A stretch of DNA of 64,000 nucleotides from Phoronis australis (GCA_002633005.1 NMRA01000268.1:449827-513826), one strand, 5' to 3'; positions 23,946-36,159 are shown, counted from the stretch's first letter. Made by a program: numbers and translations. The notes: generated from the letters alone by a model not told the origin.

Positions 23946-25136
23946 ACCTATTTTCGTGAACCTCATTCCGTTTCTTAGCTAAATATCAATAACGCAATAT
24001 TTCGCTAAAAGAACGCTCAAAGCAATTCTGGTTATCTTGAATAAAATTTAATATGATTTTTTATTACGATTTACTTCCAATTTGGATCATATTTTTATAT
24101 TTTCTGCTTTGCCGCTCTCTAAATGGTAGCAATATGAAACAGGTAAAAGTGGTGAAACTGCCTTCGTGTAAATTCGAGAATTAAAAAAGGTGCTTTCCAC
24201 GGAAATAACGATATCTTATCAAAGACGAGAGCTGTAGCTATCACAGAACTCATGTGTGGGTGGTGTGTGCGTTTTTGCGCGCTTGAATTACATAGGTCTC
24301 TATATAGGTCTTAATTGGTAGCTGTTTTGGCCCGTGGAGGCAAGGCATTCAAAAGTTCCTTAAAAATATCAATATACTTCATTCTGAATTATTTTTGGCA
24401 TTCTCAATTACAAAAAGGATGGTTGGTTATGAATCAATCAAATTTTTATTTTTTAAATGCCCGAAAAGTGGTTTAATTCCCATGGAAAGAAGGGCATTTT
24501 CAACAGTCGCGCATAAGGGGTTAAGCCATTTTTTCACCTATTTAGTTATTCGTTATATATTTACAAAGTGACGAAAGACAAAACTAATTTTTATTTTTTT
24601 GTAGCTAATTCACCCCAAGTGAGTGTTGGGGGGGGGCTCAAATTTCAAGTGTCAAATTCGGAACACGGCGCATTCGTAACGGAAATATGGCTAAGTATAG
24701 GCTCTCCCGCGATATCCCAGGCGAACGGCAGTGGCGCTGCGCACTACGACTCCGTTTCCGTCGCCTGCTCCACTGTGCATTGAAGAACATTTACTTTATT
24801 TTTTAAAGAAAATGGAACCTGAGTGACGATGAAAAAACAGAAGCTGATGGTAAGATGTGAATTTTAATCAAAGCCTTAGTGAATCACTCAGAAACTCGCA
24901 ATACTCTCTTTGTCAAACCTTATCTTAAGACGATTTCCAAAGCAATCCAGTCATTATTGCCAACAAGAAAAACGGATTTGGTCTTTTGGGCATTTGAAGA
25001 CTATTTCAAATACGACAAATTTTGGTTTGCCCCCCTCCCGACCTCCCCCCATTCGGGGCTCTGCGCATCTGCAATCGTGGTTCAGTTTGCGCAAATGCTT
25101 ACAGCCGGACAAAATGTTGGCCCCCCTTTGTGATAT
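23946..25136. other. Featureless stretch
   Basis: No gene was recognised. A CAGTGGCGC word at 24731 could be the left end of the MITE whose right end lies at 25137-25152. Confidence 0.35.
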
Positions 25137-25152
25137 CCTAGATCCGCCACTG
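25137..25152. mobile_element. Terminus of a CAGTGGCGGA-type MITE
   Basis: CCTAGATCCGCCACTG is the complement of CAGTGGCGGATCTAGG, a terminal inverted repeat widely seen in hAT-like non-autonomous elements. It directly abuts the TA microsatellite. Related ends occur at 28553 and 58348-58443. Confidence 0.45.
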
Positions 25153-25154
<2 letters not shown>

Positions 25155-25204
<50 letters not shown>

Positions 25205-25273
25205 TACATATATACATATATACATATATACATATATACATATACATATACATATACATATATATATATATAT
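25155..25273. repeat. (TA)n / (TATACA)n microsatellite
   Basis: About 42 bp of pure TA dinucleotide repeat are followed by TATACA and CATA variants, ending again in TA. Open frames across it (poly Ile-Tyr) are artefacts. Confidence 0.98.
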
Positions 25274-26199
25274 GTCTTGTTCCCATAATATTGCAAATTG
25301 CCTGACGTTCTCATGCAGTGACTCTTAAAACCGCACTTTACCTTGTTTTTTCAAATGACAACATTTTCGGCATCAGGAAACCTTTTATAACAATGCATAC
25401 ATATCACAACCGTGAATGCAATATCTCGAAAACAAGAGCTAAAGCGACTTTAATTGAACTTTTCGTAACTCCACGGACATGTTTGACGTATAGAATCACT
25501 CAACGTGTGTCAGGTCTACCAACACCTGATTTTTTGGGTATACAACTTGTGCCATAGCTGCGCTTTTCTATGTCCCGCGGGAAATTGAAGAGTAGCAGCG
25601 TGTTCAAATGCTAAGTTGTGACTACCGCCACAAACGCAATCATATGCCTCACCACTTCTTATACAACGAACTACGGGGAAAACGAGCAGTATATGTAATG
25701 ACTTTTTGAGGATGGCTAATATGCTTAGCCAGCCAGCTAGCTGTATAAAGACTATCGTCAAAATACTTAGTATACAGCTTTGTACCAAGGCTAACTGTGA
25801 TTAGTTGTCCACACTCTAAACCATATAGTGTTGGCAGGTGTTCTAATTTGACAGCTGATCGCCTGATAAGGTTATTATTTGATGTTCTGGAGATTGAATT
25901 GGTAACTTTAAGTATTTCAATGGTATCTGATTTATTTTTGTAAAGACGACGTCTACAATTCGTAATATTTTTACACGTCAATATTCGCAATACATTTTTG
26001 AAATTCAATCGTAGTCATGTTTCAGTCGTGCGATTCGCTTGAATCAAATCACACGACCATCCATCTGTCATACCCGGGCCACAAATTTGACCTCGCAACT
26101 TGCGAATTCCACGTATACTCTGAAAGTTTGTGGAATAGTTTTGATAGTACCTGCGATCGTCATGAATGAGCAACCAACCCTTTCCCAATCAATGCGTGT
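25274..26199. other. No recognisable gene
   Basis: Two overlapping minus-strand open frames of 90 and 119 codons (25516-26008) have no recognisable domain and were not accepted. Confidence 0.3.
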
Positions 26200-26202
26200 G
26201 AG

Positions 26203-26248
26203 ATTGATTATTTCTTGAGAGAAGACTGATTATTTCTTGAGAGAAGAC
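26203..26248. repeat. 22-bp tandem duplication
   Basis: The word TGATTATTTCTTGAGAGAAG is repeated head to tail twice, identical over about 22 bp per unit, with no copy elsewhere in the window. Confidence 0.8.
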
Positions 26249-26499
26249 CAGAAATATTATCGCAAGAGACCCACTGTTTGCAATATCTAAAAATGAAATT
26301 CCTTTCATCTTCATCTGAAGGCCGAGAGAAGCAGGGATGATGGTCCAGTCGCCTCGAAACAAAACATAGCCTTCGACTAGTAGCTCGCAAAAGCACCAAA
26401 CGTACGATCGGCTGTGCTGCTTCGCTGAGGTGGGAAGGCCAAATGTTTAGGATTTCAAGAAGTTGAGACATTCATCACTGACGATCAGATCTGATGTAA

Positions 26500-26862
26500 T
26501 TCGAGTATGAGTGAGATCACCTTCACTGTGTCTGAAGGTGGTAGGGAGAACAATGCTTATGCTGCTGAAATGGGCTTGCCAGGTGTGTGAATGCATTGGA
26601 AAATGTACTTAAGCGTGGGCAGTGGGAGAGTGTGAAGTCGTGATGTTGCACTTGATACGGCTTTGGACTTGATGGCATCATAGGGCTTGAGGTTTGTGAC
26701 TTTTCTACCATAAGTGAAGTAGTGGATATTTTCGAGTTAAAATATGACAACTCATTGTCTTTTCTCGATCTGTGCATGTCTTGGTTCAGTGCGAGAGTGC
26801 GACTTACATAGGCCATGGACTACCGATTTCGGATCATGCAGGATCCTAGGCCGTAGTCGCAT
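26500..26862 (-). pseudogene. Ty3/gypsy retrotransposon RNase H fragment
   Basis: The minus strand reads, across frameshifts, GLGSCMIRN, MAYVSRTLALNQ, AQIEK, HYFTYGRKVT, KPYDAIKSKAVSSATSRL, LKYIFQCIHTPGKPIS and LFSLPPSD. These match in order the gypsy RNase H series (GLGavL, vaYaSRtL, YaQIEKE, HPL-type motif, RLqrm, y.PGK, AD.LSR). Several stops and at least two frame changes are present. No integrase, gag, protease or LTR was recognised around it. Confidence 0.75.
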
Positions 26863-27398
26863 TGCCATCGTTTTCCTATAGCTCGCTGCGTGGATCATGT
26901 AGTGCAAGAACTGAGAATTCAGTGCCTAGTTTCTTGAGGGAGACTTCGCTGTTTCTTGACCATCCAACAAGGTCTAAGTACCAGACTTCCTGCGTCATGT
27001 TGAGCTTCATCGGGACCATGAGTGACGGTCTGCGGAACACATGACAATGGAAATGTCGGTGGTTTTGTCCAACATTGCAGAGGAAACAGATAAAGCAAAA
27101 GCCACAATGTTCCATTTGTTAATAAATTAATCAATCAATAATCATGTATTTTAGTGACCTGTAGCATTTGCTACTCAGCCACTGCTTGCGCTTATTAGAC
27201 ACCTTTTCCAAAAACCGTACAAAATAGACAACACATGCATTTATTTACTATACAATGACAAAAAAAATTAATCCAGCCTCCTCAACAGGTATTAATAGTA
27301 AGCAACAGCTCTTTTCGCCTTAGAAATGCGTTATAAATAACGAATTTACTCAAGGGGTATTAGTCATCAAGAAAACAAACTCATTCTGACTTCCTAGC
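26863..27398. other. No recognisable gene
   Basis: Minus-strand frames here could be more of the gypsy remnant but show no RT motif. A plain non-coding tail follows to 27398. Confidence 0.3.
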
Positions 27399-28525
27399 TC
27401 ACCAAAGGAGAGGCAGACCAACTGATCTCTGCAAATAACGCTGTTCAGTGTAACGATCGCAAGAGCAAAGGAAATATATTTCATCCTTTACGCATGGGAC
27501 AGTACAAAACTCACACAAACGCTCCTCAATAGGGTTGAGTTGCATAAAGTTATCCGCTGGATAAGTTTGATTGATGCACGACGTCAGATGCATTGTTCTA
27601 CAAAAACAACGTGACGCGTGATAATTCGACGTCATTGTTGCTTTACGGCGTATACCTTTTATGCAACTGGACCCAGGACTAAAAATACCAAACCGGCGAG
27701 TTTCCATTTTCAGCAGCAAAACTCCACATCTAAATTGAGAAATTCGGGACTTCTTTTCTATAGAAACATTCATTTTAAATAAACTTCTGTTTGGTAGTTT
27801 GTTTTAAATAATCTACAAATTCTTAGCTTGCTCAAAATTCCATCCCTCCATTCACTTTGGCATTCTCCAGATCGCTTGCTGACCCTCGATAAAATGTTTC
27901 AATCTGATCAACCTCTGTAAAAATGGAAAAACAGTTTTTGGCCAATTGTCCTTTCAGCGCGTCAGGTCCCAGTACAAATACTTGCTTCGTGAGACGATTA
28001 TAAGACATGCAAATAAGTCTATTTCCGAGTCGTAATATACGCAACTTCAAGCGAAGTACACTAGGTACCCATCCTATATCTCCATTCATGGCTACAATTG
28101 GAGTAATTTGCGAACCCCAAGAAAACATAGAATGACCCGATTTTGGATTGAATTGAGGAAAAACCCTGTCCTCTAAACACCAGCGCAATAATTAAGTATC
28201 GGGGTTACACACGCATAATATAATGAGGTGTATGTCTTGAACCCAAAATCACGCATGCGCTCGGATTTCTTAGAGACCAACACTAATTGCATGATCACAA
28301 GATTCTTCCAGTGAGTGCGACAGCGACTTGTTTAAACTGCAAATTTTCATCAAAAAGAACACCAAAAAATTATATAGACTTACAATATTGGGCGGGTTAT
28401 TTGCAAAGACAAAGTTGGTTAGCTTCCCTCGGGGTTTATGGAAACGCATAACTTCAGTTTTACTCAATTTCAGCTACATCCTCCATTGCTTACACCAAAT
28501 ATGCAGAATACTCAACATGGCCTGA
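27399..28525 (-). mobile_element. 5'-truncated LINE remnant, RT thumb to C-terminus
   Basis: From high to low coordinates the minus strand shows WCKQWRM, then KLSKTEVMRFHKPRG and FANNPPNIVSLYNFL (the region just after the RT palm, 28270-28525). Next comes a block with VAMNGDIGWVPS and NRLICMSYNRLTKQVF (27832-28188), and then a C-terminal block with FRCGVLLLKMETRRF, EERLCEFC and DEIYFLCSCDRYTEQR (27399-27773). These are the order and motifs of a LINE ORF2 tail different from the element at 1-3759. It is broken into at least three frames. The truncation point lies about 28 bp from a MITE end at 28553. Confidence 0.78.
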
Positions 28526-28552
28526 TTTGTTCACGGGACGAAAGTAACTCAA

Positions 28553-28755
28553 CAGTGGCGCATCTAGGATACCATGAGGGGGGCAACATCCTCGCGGAAT
28601 TTGACAAAGCGCGATTGTATGTGCACGTAGACGGCCCGGAAGGTGCGCGGACCGAGAATATATATCTTCTGTTCAGGAAATCAAATCTCTCGTTGGACTA
28701 AAAAAAAAGGGAACGTGTTTTCCCCCGCCCGCTACCGGTCCTAGCTCCTGAAGTA
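28553..28755. mobile_element. CAGTGGCG-type MITE, right end degraded
   Basis: The left end CAGTGGCGCATCTAGG (from 28553) matches the terminal repeat at 25137-25152 in the opposite orientation. A degraded counterpart, CCTAGCTCCTG, lies near 28739-28750. GGGGGG and CCCCCGCCC runs near both ends are typical of this family. Confidence 0.4.
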
Positions 28756-29887
28756 AGTATCCTCACGCTTCACCCTGTTTTGCTATTTCATGCTGGTTCA
28801 TTTTGCTTGCGGCAGCCAAGGAGGGAGGCCGGGTCCCCCAAATCCGCCTATACGCAATGTCGTTAGCACACAAGGAGCTAATTACATTATTTCCTACAGG
28901 AATACCACGGTTCAGCCGATTCAAAGAAGTCGGGGATAGGGTATCACCCTGCTCAATGTGTAACTACAACTCAGTTGTAGCTTTAATCAGCTCAACTTCA
29001 ATTCAAACTTCTTCCAAACTGACCCACACTAACCCGCGTGCCTTGGAAATAATGGTCTCTCACAGCGTTAGTCAATAGTCAGGTTATTAAACCAAGGGTT
29101 TGCAGTACTGACTGGAGCATACAACAGACAATACGTTGGACTTTTTATTTGTTTGAGTTTTCTAAACATACATTTGAGATTTGGAAGTGATGAACTGGGA
29201 CCAGTCTTCAGTCTATCATCGCATCTAAAGCTATAAGCAACATTCAGTGACAACTTACAGCAGCTGCGCCCACCCATACACGGGGAACACGACACATGGG
29301 CGACTGAAACTAACATGTGGTGACAAGCCTATTTTTAGGCCTACATGTCTAACGCAGTGAAGACCACTCGCCTAGACATCATCTCTTATCTGAGAAAGGA
29401 GCAAGGTCACTCCGATTTTACAAGAGTAGATCGCCCGAAGCTTTTTTAACCCTTTAACTTCCATTTTGTCAGCAGTTGATTGATTTAGTGTTTAAATTCG
29501 TGTTCGGTAAACGGGTCTAATCAACTCAATTTACAGGTAGTCATTTCCATTGATTCTTATTTTGATGACACTGGAAATAGCTGCGCTGGCACTGAAAATA
29601 ACAAAGGTAGTCTGTTGGTTTGCGTTGGCAGCTGTGACAAATCACCGTAATTAAAAAATGCTTCGTGCAAACTACGTTCTGTATGTCCGTTTGTGCAATC
29701 ATAGGGGCGGTCTTGAAATTATCCCTGGGGGAAAACCCTTGATTACGAACATCATCTAGAAATATAGGCAAACATTACAGGCGAAGCACGCAATCACACA
29801 TACTACTAACTTTGCTCGCGAAAGTCGCACGTCAACAGTTGTGGAAGTTGAAACCTGTGTAAACTCATACCACCAATTCCGCAAACA
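28756..29887. other. Featureless stretch
   Basis: Only short shadow frames were seen, with no recognised domain. Confidence 0.4.
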
Positions 29888-29944
29888 AGCGCATGCGCCT
29901 AAGTTCTGCAATTAGATGCAGCTTCACTGTTAGGCGCATGCGCT
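29888..29944. promoter_or_regulatory. Pair of inverted NRF1-like sites
   Basis: AGCGCATGCGCCTAA (29888-29902) and its exact reverse complement TTAGGCGCATGCGCT (29930-29944) are separated by 27 bp. Each holds GCGCATGCGC, the palindromic core bound by NRF-1. No transcript start is recognisable nearby, so either an unannotated promoter or a short foldback element is possible. Confidence 0.4.
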
Positions 29945-31028
29945 CCATTTCAGGGTTATACGGTAATTTTCTAAGGAAAGTACAAGAATATATTTTTTAC
30001 GGGTGCCGATGCACAAATTAGCAAACCCACCTATTTAGAGAGAGGGAAATGGTGCCAATTTGAACGGATCTTTCATGAAAACGTTGTCCTTATGTAGGGT
30101 TTTGCTCCGACCAGAAACACCACCCTTTCCCAAAATGACTTACCCATTTGTTGAGACTCTTTTTCAACTTAATTGAAAACCTTACAGTACAAGAAGAGAT
30201 GCCATTGAAAATAAGTTCAGGTTTTGCCGGTTTTAAAATCGTAGAAATTATCAAAACTCGCTGTAGATTTGTAATTTGAAAAAGCCCTTTTGTATTGAAT
30301 TTTAGGCTGTCAAGAGGTGAATTCTTTCACAGGGAAGCTGACATCCTTTCCTGTCGTGAAAATGTTTCCTTATGGGCGGTACGTCCCGCATACCTCTTCT
30401 ACGGTAGTATCTCAGGACGAGTTTTTAAGTTGTTAAATTCAGAACTGTGTTTTAATGCTGGGGAGGTATCACCTTTGAAATCGGACTTGAAATTTTCACT
30501 GTCATAATAACTTAAATTTCAATGCTCATTTGTGGTTGAGGGATAAACCGTAATTGGATTGGAGCAATCAAACTTTGATTATGATTTTCTAAAATTTTAT
30601 CATTGACTCGTAAATGTGTTGGATATGCGTGGCGGCAACGGAAATGGCGTCCTAATGGCTAAGGAATATAATGTGATTTTTAATTTCTCCGGACACCTCA
30701 GCGGGCGTGATACCACTAGATGTAGAAATTAAATAATCAACTTTCTTACGAGGGTGTCGATGCCATAGTTGGCTCATTGAGACGGGGAATAGCAGGCAAA
30801 CACGAGTCTTTTGCTAACGATGGCGGAATATCCGTAAGCAACACAGTTGCCCAAACTTCTAGTACACCGTGTCAGCAATAATGAGTATGCCACTCAGAAC
30901 CAATAAAACTTCGCCTTCTGTCATAAAAGCTAACTATCGACTTAGACCATGTAAATTGATCTCAAATCGTTCCTTAGTCAAATTCGAGATGATCTTTGAG
31001 GTTACAAGAACAAGCAGTTCATTATTAC
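29945..31028. other. Featureless stretch
   Basis: No gene or repeat was recognised. Confidence 0.4.
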
Positions 31029-31185
31029 TTGAGACCCGCTTCCCGTTCAGAAACGCTAGGATCTCGCTAAAAAGCACGACCTTACGAGATTACGTGAGAT
31101 ATTTCTGTTTATTTTAAGTGAGAACAGACAGATAACTTTGGTTAAATTTAGCTAGGTCCTTGCGTTACTGGATGCACGTCAAGTC
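31029..31185. repeat. Dispersed repeat, copy B
   Basis: Diverged copy of 8405-8575 in the same orientation, sharing the blocks CCCGTTCAG and AACGCTAGG, TAAAAAGCA, CGTGAGATAT and TTTAGCTAGGT. The class is unknown. Confidence 0.5.
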
Positions 31186-32779
31186 TTCAAGTTGGCTTGG
31201 CCCAGCGGGTGAGTCTTCAAGCCGGCCTAAGTTTCAAGCAAAAATGAAAAGCCCAGTAACTGCTTCTGATCTGTGCCAGGAATTAGACGCGATTAATTTA
31301 TATGTTTTGGCGTAAAGTGATCTAAATCAAAAGATTATAATCGCTTAAACTTGAAATTTTCAAATACCTTGGGCACAGGAACATGATAGCAGCACTTTTT
31401 TGTTTCGTGATGATTTCATCATATGCGAGTTTTTATGAAGACAAGCTTTAGTTCCACAGAAAGAAACGTTTTCGCACAGAATTTGCTACTTGTGTTTGTT
31501 TGCTATGAAAGTCTGGCAATAATTATGGAGACATTTTACACTGCAAACTCGGCCATCTTATGTAAAAGCTTGTCACAAATGGAAACAAGTTCACTACCTT
31601 GACCATGGAAATCTATTAAGTTAAGCCTCACAGCTAATAAAACCAGACTCTCTGAAGATATAGTCACTTGTAAAATAAATTGATTTCTTATGTAAAAACC
31701 AGACAAATGGATTGAAATCAACACTCCTTACCGAGATAGTATTCAATTTCCGTTAGAAACGAGCACATTTAAACTATCAGCGATTGAAGAAAACTGATCA
31801 GATTTTATTGGGATTCGCCACATCTAAAATTGTGAGGCGCGTGTGCGCATTGCCTGTGTTCTTGTTTGTAACGAAAATACGATTTCTGTCACGGTAAAAA
31901 ATGAAACCGATTTTATTAGGGCAACTGGGTTTCTATCCAGTACGATCTCTATCCTGTAAGAAACATGAGTACAAAAATGGCATCGTCTAAAATACACTAA
32001 TGACAATAATTTAGGAAAATAGCGTTACTTCATTGCTACCCTTTTTCGGCCGACAAAGTGGGAGTGTGCAAATGCTTTTTTAAACAAACGCTTGACAATC
32101 TCATCTTAACGGAATCCACGTGACTCTCAATGATATTGCCTGTAACATCTTTCTTTTATTCCATATTTATGTTTTAGTGATTGTGTGTTTTCTTTGTGAA
32201 CGAGTCAATTTATGACAAATAGCCACCCGACCCACAACAAATTGCAACATAAGGTTTTATGCTCTACTGGGTATGCTTATGAACATGAAAAAAGTCTACC
32301 AAAATCTGACCAGCGGAAATGGGCTAAAACTGCGTCATTTCCAGGATGGCTGCCACGACGTTTCGAAATCACTAAAAATAGATATAACTTCTTCAATAAT
32401 TGTGATAAAGACATAATTTTTGGTTCTAGTCTATAATTCTAAGGGATGAGCAACTTGCTGGTGTGGTTAAAATTAAGTTATGATCACTATTAGGTAAATT
32501 CAAGATGGCGGCTAAAATTCAAGAACGAAAAATCACTGATTTGTCAATTATTTAATATCGTATCCCCTATCATGAAAATAGGATTAAATGTGACTGGTTC
32601 TGATTCAATGATCTTAAAATATTTAGATTTGACAGAATTCTGACTGGATTATTTTAAAATCTGAACACTGTATAAAAATTTAAGCTATCAAATGTTTAAT
32701 ACAAAGCATTGGCTATGCATAAAAGTAACAAAAATTGTCTAGTATATATTTGTTTATTAAAAAATCCACAGAAGGAAAC
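31186..32779. other. Featureless stretch with a YY1-like motif
   Basis: No gene was recognised. CAAGATGGCGGC at 32501-32512 matches the YY1 consensus, but no first exon is evident beside it. Confidence 0.35.
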
Positions 32780-34924
32780 TTGAAGCCCAGGGCAAAATTT
32801 CAACATCTGTCTGAAGTGCCCCACAATCAGCCGCAATTGTGCAGATCATCGACAATCTTGAGAAGAAGAAGACTGAACTTAGTACACAGTACAAAATGAG
32901 TCAATTGAGGCTGATCTGAAGATGCTCCATGCAGCTTGGGCAATGATCAAGGCATATCGGTCTTGGAATGGTCACGTGCAAGCCGTTGGTGATGCCTTGC
33001 TAATACTTATTATTTGCTGCAGCTGGACACCACAACTCCCTGAAATCCGCTTATCTCTACATACAAGAAATGGCTGATATGGAGAGCGAACATCCAGATA
33101 TGTATGCGAAGTTTCAAAAACGGCTTTCATGTGATTCGGCAAACAAACCAGTTTTGGACAGACCTCAGCTGAGATCTAGCCATTGAACAAATTACTAAAT
33201 GCGATTGCTAAAAAGCACACTGTGCTTTTGGGTCAGGCGGTTTGACTCATAGCGGTAAGATGGTAGAAGAGTGTTGTGGATAATGTCGGTCCCCGTAATG
33301 TCAGAGGTGAACATCTCCTTGTAGTACTTCAATGACTTCACGTTCACAACAAGCGAGCAACACAAAGAAGCAAATGGTGCCAGGATTGAAAGAGATGCAT
33401 GCGACTTTGCAAAGATAAGCACAAAGCTGACCAAATTTTCACCCTTCTCCTCAGACCATGGGCAACGCAATGTCGTCAGTGGTGTTGTTGCCAAGGCACA
33501 CATCAACGTGCATAAATATGAATCTGATGGGAACAAAATCATCGAGAGAATGGTTTGACAACCTGTGTTTTCTTTCTGTTTTAAGAGGAGAGAGGAAGCT
33601 AAAACCCTGGGAAACGCAGCTGCAGTCTACATGTAGGTTGGTCCTGAAAGAACCATCGGTCCTAACTTACTATTTCAGCGATTCAGTGTGGTATCCCGTT
33701 CAGATGACTTGTCTTTTGACAGTAAGTTCTGAGTTTCGAGCTCAGTCCATACCCGCCGTCCCTCTTTGAGGATAACCTAATCTTGAGGAAGGCTGACAAA
33801 CCTTATCCCTCTCAAGCCGTTTATAACAGCTGTTTAAAAGCCCATGCACGTGATGAATCACCAAACTCCACATCTTTAGAATGTCTCCAGACTGAAAGGT
33901 ATGTGCTTGATGGGGGATCTTTGCTTCACAAGCTCAAATGGAAGAAAAGTAAAGCACTTTGAGGCAGCCACTGTTGTCTTTGATAGCTAGGGTGCAAGTC
34001 CTTCGATAAAGAAAAACACTCAGCAAAGACGGAGATAGGCCAGTAGTTGTCCGACTGTGAACTTCACCAGAGAAACGAAATGTGATGGTTGAGAGATGAA
34101 TTCCTATCCACCGGTAGTAACAAGCAGCAACTGATTGCCTTAATAAGTGACCAGCTGCAGAAAGTGGAATGCACAGCCGTTCAGGCAGAAGGGGGACGCT
34201 GGTGTGGACGTTGCAAAGACAGAATTATATGCATTCCACCACAGTAATCGGCGAGGACACTGACCTGTTGATGCATATGCTCCATTACTGTAAGCCTGAA
34301 ACCAATATTTTTCCGATCAGACAATTAATCAGTCAAGAACCAATCTGAGAGTATTAACTTAAATTGGATGAAGTGTGTGCTCAGGATTAAGATGCGTACC
34401 TAGCTACTATTCCTGCACTGCTTCTCAGGATGAGACTCAACGTCTCGTCCATATGACGTCGCAAAGAAATCAGTCTCTCAGAAACTCGTGAAAAATGACC
34501 AAGTCTTCCAGTCCTGCAAAGACACACTCACCACGAAAGTTGTGAGCCACTCAGAGGTAGAGAAACTTGGCAGCCAAGCGATGGTCACACTGTTTGGAGG
34601 AGAGAGCATCTGTTTACTAGCTAGGCTTCATTGTCTAGGTTACTGTTTAGATAGGGATGGCAAAAGGCCTGGATCCTTTAGACTGGGACTGGAGACTAGA
34701 AGACAATCGAGTTTCTTCCATCCTGACTGCCATGAATGCTGCACCAGACACTCCTGAAGATGATACACTGCAACTGCACCACATCTTGTAGTCATACGCC
34801 CTGTTGCACTTTCAGAAAGAATGGGTTTGCATGTACATCTACATGTGATTTGTTCCTAGCGACATATTATGACAATCCACTAAATCAAGTTTTTGAGGAA
34901 CTTGAAGACACTGACGAGGATTGA
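32780..34924 (+). pseudogene. Decayed copy of a multicopy invertebrate gene of unknown function
   Basis: Plus-strand translations, jumping between frames, give AAGHHNSLKSAYLYIQEM (33018-33071) and MESEHPDMYAKFQ, then GGLTHSGKM, then EEAKTLGNAAAVYM and NLLFQRFSVVS, then SLFEDNLILRKADKP, VLDGGSLLHKLKWKK (33901-33945), STGSNKQQLIALISDQL and later blocks to 34924. By memory of the family only, this order matches a long uncharacterised protein repeated many times in marine invertebrate genomes, probably carried by a mobile element and with a nuclease-like C-terminal half. Many stops and frame changes make it non-functional. The family assignment is inference and needs a search. Confidence 0.5.
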
Positions 34925-35839
34925 ACGGAGGCAGTACGTGTAATGAACACAACACTCTTGGATGAAAATGTAACCTAATCTTTCATGCATCACATCGACG
35001 AATAAATACTTTACTGGCACCTGTTGCTCAGTCATTTTGATACTGATAGATTCCTTTTAAGTAAAGAAGTTTTGCAGGTTTAAGTTATTGAGCATAATAC
35101 AACCTATACCTTGGTACACATTCTGTGTTAGTGCATTCCAAACACTGCTGTTGATTAGATTGCAATCACAACTTTGTGTAAAACATGTTGTAATTAACTC
35201 CAATTAACTCGTTCTCAGCACTTGAAAGCACCATCTTTACTTCGAAAAATGTAGCACCCAACTGACAAAAATTTTTTATGACACAACCCTTGAAAATTTA
35301 CACCTGAGTAAATTTTTGTTAAGTGTCACCATCCTTGAAGATGACACTTTGTATAATGACGTAGTCTAATTTGGCATTGCACCAACATTTATACGCTATG
35401 AAAAATAAGACGTATAATTTCCATAAAAATTTTAATTCAGTGAATTTTTTCTCTCGTGTTCTCTTACTTGTAAATCACCGATCTTCAATTTGAATGCGGG
35501 TATCGTGTCGTCGGGATCCTTTGACTTGAGTATTATAGTCAAGTTACTAGAGGTAAACTACTTTAGCAGACGATATTTTCCCAGTCGAAGCTTAGCGTGA
35601 TAAAATCTGTAGTAAGTTATAATAGTTGCTAAACCTTATTTTAAGATTCACTTTATTTCTGTTTTGTTTAAAATTTCAATTGGTTTGAGTATAAGCATTA
35701 TTTGACAAAAACAGGTCGGCTTTTCTTAAAAAGTCACGACCTCTGACCCTGGGCCTCTGACATAGAAAGTAGTTACAAAGCCAAGGCGAGTCGAGAAAGG
35801 TAGATCGATTCATTGCAGTGTTTCTCGTTCAGTATGTGG
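34925..35839. other. Upstream flank of receptor copy 2, no gene seen
   Basis: An AT-rich intergenic stretch with no recognisable exon. Confidence 0.4.
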
Positions 35840-35848
35840 TATAAATAG
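35840..35848 (+). promoter_or_regulatory. Candidate TATA box of receptor copy 2
   Basis: TATAAATAG lies 312 bp upstream of the receptor ATG. If used, the foldback element just downstream would be transcribed in the 5' UTR. A chance TATA in AT-rich DNA is possible. Confidence 0.25.
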
Positions 35849-36004
35849 ATTATTATATGTTCTCAGTCATTATCTCCCTTATCCAGAGCCCTCGTAGATT
35901 TTGGAGAATTATCACCCTCGGGGCTGACGCCCCTCGGGCGATAATTCTTCAAAATCCACTCGGGCTCTAGATAAGGGGGGATAATGACTTCGCCATGTAA
36001 TAAT
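35849..36004. repeat. Long imperfect foldback (hairpin) element near the receptor promoter
   Basis: Arms of about 60-70 bp (from about 35849 and ending about 36004) are complementary with few mismatches. The inner core pairs AGAATTATC with GATAATTCT and CCTCGGGG with CCCCTCGGG around a centre near 35927. Outer words TTATTATATG and CATGTAATAATA also pair. It lies about 155 bp before the start codon of receptor copy 2 and is probably a foldback MITE. In RNA it would form a very stable hairpin. Confidence 0.8.
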
Positions 36005-36159
36005 ATATATTTATCGCTGACGCAAAGTGATATTTTCCCGTGATACCACTGATACATTTAAAAGTACTTTCCCAGTTATTTCATTAGAACTAATGCTAGC
36101 TAGCACATTAGGTCGACTAAGCTGCAGGCACGCACTTTACCATCGAATGCTGGTCAATC
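36005..36159 (+). other. Proximal 5' flank / 5' UTR of receptor copy 2
   Basis: Directly precedes the ATG. The start context is AATCATGG, with A at -3 and G at +4, a strong translation start. Confidence 0.4.

Noticed and set aside
24910-25305. Ile-Tyr-rich protein across the TA repeat
   Set aside because: It is a translation of a microsatellite, with alternating IY residues on both strands.
25516-26008. Minus-strand gene of 90-119 codons
   Set aside because: Overlapping frames have no domain, no splice signals that fit and no neighbouring coding sequence.
26500-26862. An intact 97-residue host protein at 26523-26816
   Set aside because: The gypsy RNase H motifs run through several frames of this segment, so the open frame is part of a frameshifted retroelement.
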